Source: Aphodovivens avicola (GTDB lineage Bacteria; Actinomycetota; Coriobacteriia; Coriobacteriales; Eggerthellaceae). From it: a stretch of 64,000 nt of DNA. The notes beneath the pieces are model-generated. The model worked only from the letters and a program-made list of their open reading frames with translations. It did not search any database and was not told where the DNA came from. Shown here one piece after another: positions 1 through 8,048 of the stretch. The translations under genes and the position numbers were made by a program. The DNA lies in NCBI GenBank assembly GCA_018712515.1, contig DVGW01000018.1:13560-77559 (forward strand), written 5' to 3'. Each line of letters begins with the position of its first letter. The first letter of the stretch is position 1.

Positions 1-39
1 CAAGACGATCTCGAAACCCAAGACAGGGAGGAGGCCCGT

Positions 40-1008
40 GTGGACGCGCTGCGATCGCGCATGCCGCAGCATCTGCGGACGTTCGTCGAGCCGCAGACAG
101 AGCAGCTCTCCATCGAGATGGAGCCCATCCGATGCGGACTGTACGGGACGCTGCCGGAACCGCTCGGGGAAGGGTTTCTCTGGACCGCCCCGCTCGGTGA
201 CGACTGCCTCGTGAGCATGCATTCGCTGCGCCTCAAAAAACCTCTCGTGCTCGAAGAGCGACCGACGGACTTCTCCTGCATCTTCTCGGGATCGCGCGCG
301 ACGTTCCTCTCGCTGCCAGGAGCCGGATCGAACGCCCCCGCGGAAATGGAGAACCTCGCGGCGTTCTCGCAGACGGGTGGAACGACGCGTTGCCTCATGC
401 AGGCGGACGTTCTCTACGAGTCGACGAGCATCACCTACACGCCGGACTACTTCGACAGGCTTTCGAAGGAATTCCCAGACGACTTCGAGGGTGCGGACGA
501 GACGATGCGGTCGTTCGACCCCGCGAACCCTCCCGCCGAGATGCGGTTCATCCTGCGCTCGTTCTCGCCCGAACGCGCAGCGCTGCCGGGCGCCGCGCCC
601 TACTTCCATGCCAAGGCGCTCGAGGCGCTGTCCGCGCTTTTGATGCGTTCCAAGCCGGCCGAAACAAAAGCGCAGCAGGAGGACCGCGCGCTCGTCGAAC
701 GGGCCGAGGCCCTCATTTCGACGCACCTCGCCGAGCCCCTCACCGTCGCGTCCATCGCGGCTGAACTCTACGTGGGCCGCTCCAAACTCTGCGAGGCGTT
801 CCGACGCGTGCGCGGCAAGGGCGTTGCCGAGCTTTTGCGTCAAGAGAGGATGAATGCCGCCCTCCGGCTGATCGCCAGCGGCGAGGCGAACATCGCCGAT
901 GCGGCGCGAGCGGTCGGCTACGCACGCTCGTCCTCGTTCGACGAGGCGTTCCGACGCGAATTCGGATGCTCGCCTACCGAATGGCGCAAAAACAGAGAGC
1001 CCCGGTAG
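40..1008 (+). CDS. AraC-family transcriptional regulator
   Basis: A 322-residue DNA-binding regulator. The last ~110 residues form the double helix-turn-helix of AraC/XylS proteins: a first HTH around LTVASIAAELYVGRSKLCEA, and a second around ANIADAARAVGYARSSSFDE followed by the family's F-R-x-x-F-G-x-S-P-x-x-W/Y signature, here FRREFGCSPTEW. The N-terminal ~200 residues should be the effector or dimerisation part, which I cannot assign to a ligand. The GTG start is supported by a GGGAGGAGG ribosome-binding site a few bases upstream. A short intrinsic terminator follows. The target is unknown; the gene precedes sstT on the same strand but is separated from it by the terminator and 200 bp. Confidence 0.9.
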   Translation: MDALRSRMPQHLRTFVEPQTEQLSIEMEPIRCGLYGTLPEPLGEGFLWTAPLGDDCLVSMHSLRLKKPLVLEERPTDFSCIFSGSRATFLSLPGAGSNAPAEMENLAAFSQTGGTTRCLMQADVLYESTSITYTPDYFDRLSKEFPDDFEGADETMRSFDPANPPAEMRFILRSFSPERAALPGAAPYFHAKALEALSALLMRSKPAETKAQQEDRALVERAEALISTHLAEPLTVASIAAELYVGRSKLCEAFRRVRGKGVAELLRQERMNAALRLIASGEANIADAARAVGYARSSSFDEAFRREFGCSPTEWRKNREPR

Positions 1009-1042
1009 TCCGAGCCGATCTCGCTGCTGCCGATGCAAACCC

Positions 1043-1061
1043 ACCGCCTCTCGCGGTTTTT
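1043..1061 (+). terminator. Intrinsic terminator after the AraC gene
   Basis: A short hairpin with arms ACCGC and GCGGT and a 5-nt loop, followed directly by a run of T. It lies 35 bp after the stop codon of the AraC regulator. The stem is only 5 bp, so the call is moderate. Confidence 0.5.
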
Positions 1062-1209
1062 CGCGATCTGCAGGACAACGCTCCTTTTGCCCTGGGAAAA
1101 GCGCCATCCCTAAATCAACTTCCATCGTTTGCGCCCGTTCCTGTAGCATAGTTGCTTCACGAACGCTTTCCCGTCGACTGCGACGCGGATCTGAGAGAAA
1201 AGGCGCTCC

Positions 1210-2568
1210 ATGGGCGTCTTCAAGAAAACCGTTGAGGTTTGGGGCTCGATCAGCCTCATCAAGCGCATCGTCATCGGCTTGGCCGTCGGCATCGCGCTGG
1301 CGCTCGCATGGCCCAACATCGCCGCCATCGAGCTTCTGGGCACGCTGTTCAGGACGGCGCTGGCCTCATGCGCGCCGATCCTCGTGTTCTTCATCGTGAT
1401 CTCCGCGCTCGCCAACGCCAAGACCACCGGCGGCATGAAGACCGTCGTCATCCTGTACGTCATCAGCATGTTGCTGGCGGCGATCGTGTCCATCGCGGCG
1501 AGCTACCTGTTCCCCATCGAGCTCACGCTCGCCGAGGCGACGACCGACCAGGCGGCGCCCCAGGACGTCGGCGAGGTGCTCAACTCCGTCATCCTGAGCG
1601 CGGTCGCCAACCCCATCGAGGCGCTTATCAACGGCAACTACCTGGGCATCCTGGCTTGGGCGGTGTTGATCGGCATCGCGCTGCGCTCGGCGTCCGAGAC
1701 ATCCAAAGACGTCTTCAACGCCATCTCCGAGGCGGTGACCACCATCGTGCGGTGGATCATCGCCTGCGCGCCGTTCGGCGTGATGGGCCTGGTGTACACG
1801 ACGTTGTCCGACAACGGTCCCGAGATCTTCTTCGAATACGGCAGGCTCATCCTGGTGCTGGTCGGCTGCATGCTGGTCATCGCGCTGATCACCAACCCGC
1901 TCATCTGCCTGATCGCGTTCCGCAAGAACCCCTTCCCGCTGGTGCTGCGCTGCCTGAAGGACTCCGGCATCACGGCGTTTCTCACCCGCAGCTCCGCCGC
2001 GAACATCCCGGTCAACATGGTGCTCGCCGAAAAGCTCGGACTCGACCCGAACACCTACTCGGTCTCCATCCCGCTCGGCGCCACCGTCAACATGGCAGGC
2101 GCCACGGTGACGATCAGCGTCATGACGATGGCAGCGGCCCACACCCTGGGCATTCCCGTCGACATCCCCTCGGCGCTCATCCTGTGCGTGCTCGCCGCCG
2201 TCAGCGCGTGCGGCGCTTCGGGCGTGGCGGGCGGATCGCTGCTGCTCATCCCGCTGGCCTGCTCGCTGTTCGGCATCCCCAACGAGGTGGCGATGCAGGT
2301 CGTCGCCATCGGCTTCATCATCGGCGTGGTGCAAGACTCCTGCGAGACGGCGCTCAACTCGTCCTCCGACGTGCTGTTCACCGCGACGACCGACTACCGC
2401 GCCCGCATGAAGCGCGGAATCCCGTTCAACCCCGGCAAAGACGACGAGCTTGTGGTGCTGTCCGACCCGACGACCCTCGCCCGCCTCTCGACCGATCCGA
2501 CGAACGCAGAAGCAGAAACAGGGGCAGAGGCAGGGGCAGGAGCAGAGACGGAACCAGCGACTCGGTAA
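1210..2568 (+). CDS. sstT: Serine/threonine:sodium symporter SstT
   Basis: A 452-residue inner-membrane transporter of the dicarboxylate/amino acid:cation symporter (DAACS) family, closest in pattern to SstT, which imports serine and threonine with sodium. Visible support is the string of hydrophobic helices from residue ~15, the Ser-rich re-entrant loop (LTRSSAANIPVNM) and the NMAGATVTISVMT stretch that forms the substrate/cation site in this family. The last ~20 residues are a low-complexity Glu/Ala/Gly tail (EAETGAEAGAGAETE) that is not part of the transporter fold. The ATG at 1210 places TM1 normally. The gene stands alone. Serine uptake would suit an amino-acid-fermenting anaerobe (inference). 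Confidence 0.92.
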   Translation: MGVFKKTVEVWGSISLIKRIVIGLAVGIALALAWPNIAAIELLGTLFRTALASCAPILVFFIVISALANAKTTGGMKTVVILYVISMLLAAIVSIAASYLFPIELTLAEATTDQAAPQDVGEVLNSVILSAVANPIEALINGNYLGILAWAVLIGIALRSASETSKDVFNAISEAVTTIVRWIIACAPFGVMGLVYTTLSDNGPEIFFEYGRLILVLVGCMLVIALITNPLICLIAFRKNPFPLVLRCLKDSGITAFLTRSSAANIPVNMVLAEKLGLDPNTYSVSIPLGATVNMAGATVTISVMTMAAAHTLGIPVDIPSALILCVLAAVSACGASGVAGGSLLLIPLACSLFGIPNEVAMQVVAIGFIIGVVQDSCETALNSSSDVLFTATTDYRARMKRGIPFNPGKDDELVVLSDPTTLARLSTDPTNAEAETGAEAGAGAETEPATR

Positions 2569-2648
2569 ATCATCGCCCAAAAGAGAGCCGCCTCCCATCC
2601 CCGGACTTTTCGCCCGAAGGATGCGAGGCGGCCAAAAAGGACTCTGAA

Positions 2649-2678
2649 GTCATTCGACGGATCGTTCCGCAGAATGAC
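2649..2678. repeat. Short palindromic element, GTCATTC arms
   Basis: A 30-bp imperfect palindrome between sstT and the aldo/keto reductase gene. The outer arms are GTCATTC and GAATGAC, the inner arms CGGA and TCCG around a TCGT loop. No T-run follows, so it is more like a dispersed hairpin repeat than a terminator. I see no second copy in this window. Confidence 0.45.
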
Positions 2679-2815
2679 GGGCGGCGGCTTACTGCCCCAT
2701 GCGGCCGCAGGTTCGATGCCCCACCCCACGCCATGCGACGGCAGGCTCGACACCCCGCCCCGCGCAGCCGTGCGCTCGACGCCGTGCCGACCCTGCCGCA
2801 TGGCGCGAGACCTCC

Positions 2816-2821
2816 TATAAT
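2816..2821 (+). promoter_or_regulatory. -10 element of the aldo/keto reductase gene
   Basis: A perfect TATAAT lies 38 bp before the ATG of the aldo/keto reductase, in an otherwise GC-rich stretch. No clear -35 hexamer is seen 16-18 bp upstream. The surrounding 2569-2858 gap otherwise holds only the palindrome at 2649. Confidence 0.45.
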
Positions 2822-2858
2822 GGAACCCATCATCGCCTCGATCGGAAAGGGGACCGCC

Positions 2859-4040
2859 ATGGCCTTCGACGTTTCCAAGATCAACATCCCCCTCGGATTC
2901 GGCTGCATGCGCTTCGACGGGCGCGCCGACGACACCGTCGATATCGCGCAGGTGAGCGAGATGATCGACTGCTACATGGAAGCCGGCGGCAACTACTTCG
3001 ACACCGCCTGGGCCTACCCCAACTCCGAGAAGACCCTGCGCAAGGCGCTGGTCGAGCGCCATCCGCGCGATTCGTACCTGATCGCGTCCAAGTGCGTGGC
3101 GTGGAGCAACTGCACCTGCAAGGAGGACCTGGAGGCGCAGCTGCAGGAGACGCTCGCCACGCTGGGCATCGACTATCTGGACGTGTACCTCATGCACAAC
3201 CTGGGCGGCACGCGCACCGCATCGTTCGAGAAGTACGACGCTTGGGAGTTCGTGAAGAGCGTGAAGGAGCGCGGGCTCGCCAAGCACATCGGCTTCTCGG
3301 CGCACTGCACGCCCGAAGAGCTGGAAGGCTTCATCGCCGCGTACCCCGAAGCCGAGATCATCCAGCTGCAGGCCAACTACAGCGACTGGGACAGCCCCGA
3401 CTTCCGCGAGCGCGAGTGCGTGGAGCTGGCGCACGCGCACGGCTTCCCCGTCATCGCCATGGAGCCGGTGAAGGGCGGCATCCTGGCCGACCCGCCGCAA
3501 GCCGTGAGGGACATCCTGGACGAGACGATGTCCGACGACTCCTACGCCACCGCCGCGCTGCGCTTCACGGCCAGCCAACCCGGCATCGTCGTGACGCTTT
3601 CGGGCATGAGCACGCTCGAGCAGGTGCAGGACAACTGCCGCGCTTTCCGGGACTTCAAGCCGCTTGACGACGGGGAGCTTGCCGCCATCGACCGCGCCCG
3701 CTCCGCCCTGAAGGAAGGCGGCACCGTGCAGTGCACCAGCTGCGATTACTGCGCCAAGGTGTGCCCGCTAAACATCGGCATCTCGCAGTCGCTCGCCGTG
3801 CTGAACCATTTCATCAACTACGGCGATGCCGCGTCCGCCGGCTACCAGATGGGCTTCGTGGTGCGGTTCAACGCGGGCAAGAGCATGATCACCGAGTGCA
3901 TCCGCTGCGGCGCATGCGAGGACGCCTGCCCGCAGAACCTGCCCATCCTGGAGTACTTCGACCGCATCAACGACGAGATCTTCTCGGTGGAGCCCGAGCA
4001 GCCGGCGCTCATGCGCGGCAGCACCGTCGGGAAGCGCTAG
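2859..4040 (+). CDS. Aldo/keto reductase with C-terminal 4Fe-4S ferredoxin domain
   Basis: A 393-residue cytosolic oxidoreductase. Residues 1-~285 are an aldo/keto reductase TIM barrel with the expected catalytic tetrad: Asp48 and Tyr53 (YFDTAWAY), Lys78 (ASK) and His113 (YLMHN). The C-terminal ~100 residues carry two cysteine clusters, C-x2-C-x2-C-x3-C at 292-302 and again at 347-357, typical of bacterial ferredoxin domains and implying two 4Fe-4S clusters. The family is common in strict anaerobes; the substrate cannot be read from sequence. The ATG is preceded by an AAAGGGG ribosome-binding site. The frame is open far upstream through sstT, but that extension is a shadow. It converges on cstA across a double-hairpin repeat. 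Confidence 0.92.
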   Translation: MAFDVSKINIPLGFGCMRFDGRADDTVDIAQVSEMIDCYMEAGGNYFDTAWAYPNSEKTLRKALVERHPRDSYLIASKCVAWSNCTCKEDLEAQLQETLATLGIDYLDVYLMHNLGGTRTASFEKYDAWEFVKSVKERGLAKHIGFSAHCTPEELEGFIAAYPEAEIIQLQANYSDWDSPDFRERECVELAHAHGFPVIAMEPVKGGILADPPQAVRDILDETMSDDSYATAALRFTASQPGIVVTLSGMSTLEQVQDNCRAFRDFKPLDDGELAAIDRARSALKEGGTVQCTSCDYCAKVCPLNIGISQSLAVLNHFINYGDAASAGYQMGFVVRFNAGKSMITECIRCGACEDACPQNLPILEYFDRINDEIFSVEPEQPALMRGSTVGKR

Positions 4041-4057
4041 CAGGCAAACCGAACGGG

Positions 4058-4295
4058 CGCATCGCGCTAAATCGAACGTTCGCGTCATAACGCATCCTGA
4101 AGATGACGCGTTTAATCGATTTAGCGCGATGCGTCTTGGCATCCTTTTTCAAATGCAACAGATGCACGCTATTCACCTGGGGTTTTCCAGCTCGGCAAAT
4201 GAAGACCCCATTTCACCGTCGCAAAAATCGCGCTAAATCGAGCTTCCCTGCCATCGAACGCCCCGAGAGCGGCAAGATCGCACGATTTAGCGCGA
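4058..4295. repeat. Double-hairpin element, copy 1 (CGCGCTAAATCG family)
   Basis: Two hairpins in the space between two converging genes. Hairpin A (4058-4133) has perfect outer arms GCATCGCGCTAAATCGA (4059-4075) and its complement (4116-4132), plus an inner stem CGCGTCAT/ATGACGCG. Hairpin B (4228-4295) has arms TCGCGCTAAATCG and CGATTTAGCGCGA. The two are separated by 94 bp. The same arrangement, with the same 94-bp spacing, occurs at 51267-51506. It could be a mobile miniature element, a structured RNA or a bidirectional transcription block; there is no T-run. Confidence 0.8.
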
Positions 4296-4313
4296 CGAAT
4301 CACCTTTTCGGCA

Positions 4314-6185
4314 TCAGGCGTGCGAGTGAGCCGCTTTCGACGCGGAGGTGCCGGCGGGAGCGGCAGCAGCGGAGGCAGCCTCGCCCGCGTCGCCCTTGCC
4401 GAACTCCGCGCGGCCCATCTCGGTCCACTCGGGCTCCTCGTCGGGCAGCGAGCCGGCTTCCTTGGTGAAGAGCTCCTTGAGGCAGTTGTACGCCACGATC
4501 GCGCCGAGGATCATCAGCAGGATCGCGAACACGAGCTGCAGGCCCGACGTGGCGATGACCGCCGCACCCGAGCTCGACAGCGCGTTGATGCAGCCGATCG
4601 TGCTCTGCACGAGCGACGTGAACGTGCACACGAGCAAAAACGCCACCGGCACGTACAGCATGAAGCCCTTGCGTCCCGTGCATTTGCAGAACACCGCGAG
4701 CGTGATCATCGTCATGCCGCCGAGCAGCTGGTTGGACGCGCCGAACAAAGGCCAGATGTTCAGGTAGCCGCCGAACGCAAGCGCCAAACCCAACGCCAGA
4801 GTCAGCACCGTGGCAACCCACGTGTTCGAGAGGACCTTCGCCACGCCGGTGTTCTCGGCCGCGGCGTCTTCGGCAGCGTCGTTGCCCTTGGCGAAGAACT
4901 CCTGCACCGACAGACGGCCGATGCGCGCCACCGCGTCAACCGAGGTGAGCGCCAGCGCCGACACGCACATCGTCATGAACACCGTGGCCAGCGTGCCATC
5001 GATGCCGAACGCCATCATGCCGCGCGCCACGCCCTGCGAGAAGATCTGGAACGGCGTGCCCACTGCGGCGCCCAAGGCACCCGACGTGTTGAGCTGCGTG
5101 AACATGATTGCCGCAACCACGATGGCCAGCACACCGACGAACGACTCGAGGATCATCGCGCCGTAGCCCACCGGCACCATGTCCTGCTCCTTGGAGATCT
5201 GCTTGGACGAGGTGTTGGTGGACACCAGGCTGTGGAAGCCCGACAGCGCACCGCATGCAACCGACACGAACAGCAGCGGGAACACGTAGCTGCCGTTGGC
5301 GGCGAGCGCGGAGAAGTCGGCCACCATCGGCGCGGACATCGTGGCGTTTCCGCTCGCGCCCAGCACGAAGATGCCGATCACCGCGCAGACGATCATGACG
5401 ATCATCATGATGCTGGTGAGGTAGTCGCGCGGCTGCTTGAGCGTCTGGATGGGCATGGCCGCCGCGAACAGCAGGTACACCAGGATCACAGCGAACCAGC
5501 CGAATTTGTCAAGGTAGATCGGGAACTGCATGCCCACGGCGAACATCGCCACGAACAGCACGACGGCGAGCACAAGCTCCTTCCAGCCCGACAGGCCGAA
5601 GCGACGGTTGATCCAGCCGAACAGGATCGCGACGAACGTGAACAGAATCGAGATCGTGCCCGCCGTGCCGCCCGCGTACGACTTGGCGGCGTCGACCGCG
5701 CCCTGGGCGTCGAACGTGGCCTGGAAGGTGCCGGCCACCATGTCGACGAACGCCGCGATGACGATGATCGTGAACAGCCAGCTGAACAGCAAAAACAGCT
5801 TGCGGCCCGTGCGGCCGATGTACTTCTCGATTAGCTGGGCGAGCGATTTGCCGTTGTTCTTGACGCTGGCGTACAGCGCGCCGAAGTCGTGCACGGCGCC
5901 GAAGAAGATGCCGCCGACCAGCACCCACAGAAGCACCGGCAGCCAGCCGAACATGAGCGCGGTGATGGTGCCCGTCACCGGGCCCGCGCCGCAGATCGAG
6001 CTGAACTGATGCGAGAACGCGGTGAAGCAAGACGCGGGCGAGAAGTTCTTGCCGTCCTTCATGCGCTTCGCCGGCGTCAGCGCCGCACGGTCGATGCCCC
6101 ACGTCTTGGCGAGCCAGCGCCCGTAGAGCAGGTAGCCGGCGGCAAGCACCACCGCGGCGACCACGACGACGATCATTCCGTTCAT
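4314..6185 (-). CDS. cstA: Carbon starvation protein CstA (peptide/pyruvate transporter family)
   Basis: A 623-residue polytopic membrane protein of the CstA/BtsT family, whose studied members import peptides or pyruvate. The N-terminal half carries the family's conserved block NFSPASCFTAFSHQFSSICG-AGPVTG around residues 48-75, followed by many hydrophobic helices. The C-terminal ~35 residues are a soluble acidic then Ala/Ser-rich tail ending in HSHA. It is shorter than the enteric CstA (about 700 residues), as is common outside Proteobacteria. The start at 6185 follows an AAGGAA ribosome-binding site; the in-frame upstream extension has none. Upstream on the same strand lies an attenuator-like leader (6286-6410) whose peptide is almost all Leu, Ile and Val, suggesting control by branched-chain amino acid supply. 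The exact substrate is not readable. Confidence 0.92.
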   Translation of the reverse strand: MNGMIVVVVAAVVLAAGYLLYGRWLAKTWGIDRAALTPAKRMKDGKNFSPASCFTAFSHQFSSICGAGPVTGTITALMFGWLPVLLWVLVGGIFFGAVHDFGALYASVKNNGKSLAQLIEKYIGRTGRKLFLLFSWLFTIIVIAAFVDMVAGTFQATFDAQGAVDAAKSYAGGTAGTISILFTFVAILFGWINRRFGLSGWKELVLAVVLFVAMFAVGMQFPIYLDKFGWFAVILVYLLFAAAMPIQTLKQPRDYLTSIMMIVMIVCAVIGIFVLGASGNATMSAPMVADFSALAANGSYVFPLLFVSVACGALSGFHSLVSTNTSSKQISKEQDMVPVGYGAMILESFVGVLAIVVAAIMFTQLNTSGALGAAVGTPFQIFSQGVARGMMAFGIDGTLATVFMTMCVSALALTSVDAVARIGRLSVQEFFAKGNDAAEDAAAENTGVAKVLSNTWVATVLTLALGLALAFGGYLNIWPLFGASNQLLGGMTMITLAVFCKCTGRKGFMLYVPVAFLLVCTFTSLVQSTIGCINALSSSGAAVIATSGLQLVFAILLMILGAIVAYNCLKELFTKEAGSLPDEEPEWTEMGRAEFGKGDAGEAASAAAAPAGTSASKAAHSHA

Positions 6186-6285
6186 AGAGTTCCTTTCCGG
6201 GGGCTGCCCTCCCCCTCCTATCGCGCGGACGGCGGCCGGCAACGCGCGCCGATGCCGGCCTGGACCGGGTGATTGCGTCGGAAAC

Positions 6286-6365
6286 AAAAAGAGGGCCGCG
6301 TTGCGCGACCCTCGATCAGGCCGCCCGCAGTCTCACGGGCGGACCTCATATGCATCCGACCCGTG
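6286..6365 (-). promoter_or_regulatory. Attenuator of cstA: competing hairpins and terminator
   Basis: On the minus strand, directly after the leader-peptide stop, segment 1 (CACGGGTCGGA, 6355-6365) can pair with segment 2 (TCCGCCCGTG, 6334-6343). Segment 2 can instead pair with segment 3 (CGGGCGG, 6321-6327). An intrinsic terminator follows at 6286-6313: arms GAGGG/CCCTC, one mismatch, then GCGC-type pairs, a 3-nt loop and TTTTT. This is the layout of a translation-coupled transcription attenuator. How the 2:3 pairing would prevent the terminator is not obvious by eye and needs folding. Confidence 0.72.
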
Positions 6366-6410
6366 CTAGCTAATCACCAGAACCAGAATGTCCAGCAGAC
6401 CGATAAGCAT
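6366..6410 (-). CDS. Leader peptide rich in Leu/Ile/Val, upstream of cstA
   Basis: A 14-codon frame reading MLIGLLDILVLVIS then TAG. Ten of the 13 residues after Met are Leu, Ile or Val (5 Leu, 3 Ile, 2 Val). It starts with ATG, with AGAGG about 10 bp upstream, and its stop codon abuts the first strand of the attenuator hairpins. Leader peptides of this composition are the sensors of ilv and leu biosynthetic attenuators, where ribosome stalling at uncharged branched-chain tRNAs decides terminator formation. Here the downstream gene is cstA rather than a biosynthetic gene. Confidence 0.75.
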   Translation of the reverse strand: MLIGLLDILVLVIS

Positions 6411-6957
6411 ATGCGGGCAACCTCTACTTTCCCCTTGCGGATGCGGCTGCTAGCCGTTCCGCTCCGTCAGATCAAAGCCGCAAGACGACGCTCGTCGCAA
6501 GCGGCTCGTGCCCTAGATTAGGAGTAGATTGTTTCGGGGATGTTGCGCCCTTGCTACAAGAATGTTGCAAGGGAAGCGGCGCTCGAAGAGGGGGCACGGA
6601 ACAGCATTGGATCCGCACCGCGCCCCCTTGTTCCGCAATTCGCCTGGAAATGCGCGTTTTTCGCCGTTGGACGACATCCAACAAAGGGAAAGCCCCTCTT
6701 ATTCGGACACGATGCTCGACGCCTTTCCGAAGCGACGCACTGAAGACCCGCTCCACCAGGGGAAACGTCGAGGCAGCGCGGTGCGGGCATTCGCGAGAGG
6801 CATCATCCGCCGGCGACGACGTCGACCAACGGGCAAAAACCTGCATCGAACGCGGTTTTTCCAAACAAGCGCCACTTGAGCGGCTCGGAGGCGGACACCG
6901 AGCAGGAATGGGAGGCGCGCTCGAACGCCCGATCCCGGGCTGTCGGGTCGCCTCGGG
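6411..6957. other. Intergenic region upstream of the cstA leader
   Basis: About 550 bp without a convincing gene. It must contain the cstA promoter on the minus strand; TTGCGA followed 18 bp later by TTTGAT is a weak candidate near 6475-6500. The short frames in it lack ribosome-binding sites and family resemblance. No repeat family of this window is present. Confidence 0.5.
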
Positions 6958-7743
6958 CTATTCCAGCACAAGCTCGCCGAAGCACTCCGGCATATGGAAG
7001 TTGGGCGTGTCGCTGTCGGTAGGACTCCATGAGAGATAATGCTTGTTCGCCGTCAGGTTGCCGCATTTGTAGAAGTTGCCGCGCAGGACGGTTCCCGATT
7101 CCGCCGTGAAGTCAGGGTAAAGCTGGCGGATGAAGTCGAACGGGATCTTGTAGGTGATCTCCCAACCGCTCTCGGTGCGTGCGGACGACGCCTCGTACAC
7201 ATCGTCGGTGCGCACGAGCCGGGTGCGGTTCGCTTTCTCGGTGCCGATCTGGGCTCCCACCGCGCAATTCGGATTGAACTCGAAGTTCAGATAGCGCGCA
7301 TCCTCCGGCACCGGCGAGAGGAAGAACTCCAGGCAGCTGTCCTCGTAGGTGTTGGCAAGGAGGTCGTCTGCCGGGTATTCGGCGCGGATATCCGCCTCCT
7401 CAGCCCACATGCGCACGTAGAAGGCCTCGTCGTCGTAGCACAACTGCGCATGAGCGGCGATGTCCACGGGATCGAGCCACTGCTGGTTGTCGATGTCGAG
7501 CACGGAGATCGCATCCCAGTCAGGTGCGCCGTCGACATGCGCAACGGAATAGCTGCGCAGGGCCTCGTCGCCCGCCGAGGCATCCGCCGTCGGAGCATCC
7601 TCTTCCTGCGGTTCCGCCTCAACCGGCACGGGCTCCCCCGCCTCGATGGTTTCAACGGTCTCGATCTTCGCCGTCTGGGCGCACCCTGCAAGGCAAACCA
7701 TCAACGCGATCGCACTGATCAGGCCGAACGTTCTCTTTTTCAT
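6958..7743 (-). CDS. Lipoprotein with CBM9-like (DOMON-type) domain
   Basis: A 261-residue exported lipoprotein. Residues 1-20 form a signal peptide with Lys-Lys-Arg, a hydrophobic core and lipobox L-A-G-Cys21. An acidic, Glu/Pro/Ala-rich linker runs to about residue 60. The remainder resembles carbohydrate-binding family 9-like proteins: W-D-x-I, a YDDEAFYVRMWAEEADIRA strand pair, DSCLEFFLSP, the NFEFNPNC motif and GWEITYKIPFDFI. These domains are beta-sandwiches that bind sugars or small ligands outside the cell; some relatives bind haem. The start at 7743 has a strong AAGGAGGGG ribosome-binding site. It is divergent from the large surface protein gene at 8049, so the two may share a control region. 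Confidence 0.82.
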   Translation of the reverse strand: MKKRTFGLISAIALMVCLAGCAQTAKIETVETIEAGEPVPVEAEPQEEDAPTADASAGDEALRSYSVAHVDGAPDWDAISVLDIDNQQWLDPVDIAAHAQLCYDDEAFYVRMWAEEADIRAEYPADDLLANTYEDSCLEFFLSPVPEDARYLNFEFNPNCAVGAQIGTEKANRTRLVRTDDVYEASSARTESGWEITYKIPFDFIRQLYPDFTAESGTVLRGNFYKCGNLTANKHYLSWSPTDSDTPNFHMPECFGELVLE

Positions 7744-7999
7744 GATGCCCCTCCTTGCGGCGAAATCTTCCTCGCAACGTCTGCTTGCATGGTATCCCGA
7801 TTCCGCCCTCGGATGCCCCACCCGTTTTGGCCTCCAAACGGGTGAGAGTCAACGCGACCCTCAACGGTAAGATGAAGGATGGCAGATCAGTCCATCCATC
7901 GGACGCCTCGCCGCCTCCTCCGCCGACAGCGGCCTTCGCCCTGCCGGGCAGGCAGCCCCGCCGATGCGGAACCGGCGAAGCGCCGCGCGTGCCAAATGC
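7744..7999. promoter_or_regulatory. Divergent control region of lipoprotein and surface protein
   Basis: 256 bp, followed by the REP at 8000, between two divergently read exported-protein genes. No clear -35/-10 pair or inverted operator was recognised on either strand. Confidence 0.3.
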
Positions 8000-8026
8000 G
8001 TGCCATTAGATGTGTCCCTTTGGCAC
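8000..8026 (+). repeat. REP-1 element, forward copy
   Basis: 27 bp with arms GTGCCA and TGGCAC and the loop TTAGATGTGTCCCTT. Identical copies (either orientation) lie at 13597, 14928 and 15806, and a one-mismatch copy at 56579. It sits just before the ribosome-binding site of the gene at 8049. Confidence 0.85.
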
Positions 8027-8048
8027 GCCCCGTCGCAAGGAGGCCTCC

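Noticed and set aside
1239..2858. A 540-codon upstream extension of the aldo/keto reductase frame overlapping sstT
   Set aside because: Its composition is Arg/His/Gly-rich shadow of sstT. The reductase family begins at the ATG at 2859, which has its own ribosome-binding site.
4320..5834. A 504-codon plus-strand frame opposite cstA
   Set aside because: Antisense shadow of cstA: Arg/His/Glu-rich, no family resemblance.
6186..6420. T-box or metabolite riboswitch upstream of cstA
   Set aside because: I see no T-box consensus sequence or specifier hairpin. The Leu/Ile/Val leader frame with adjacent hairpins explains the region better.
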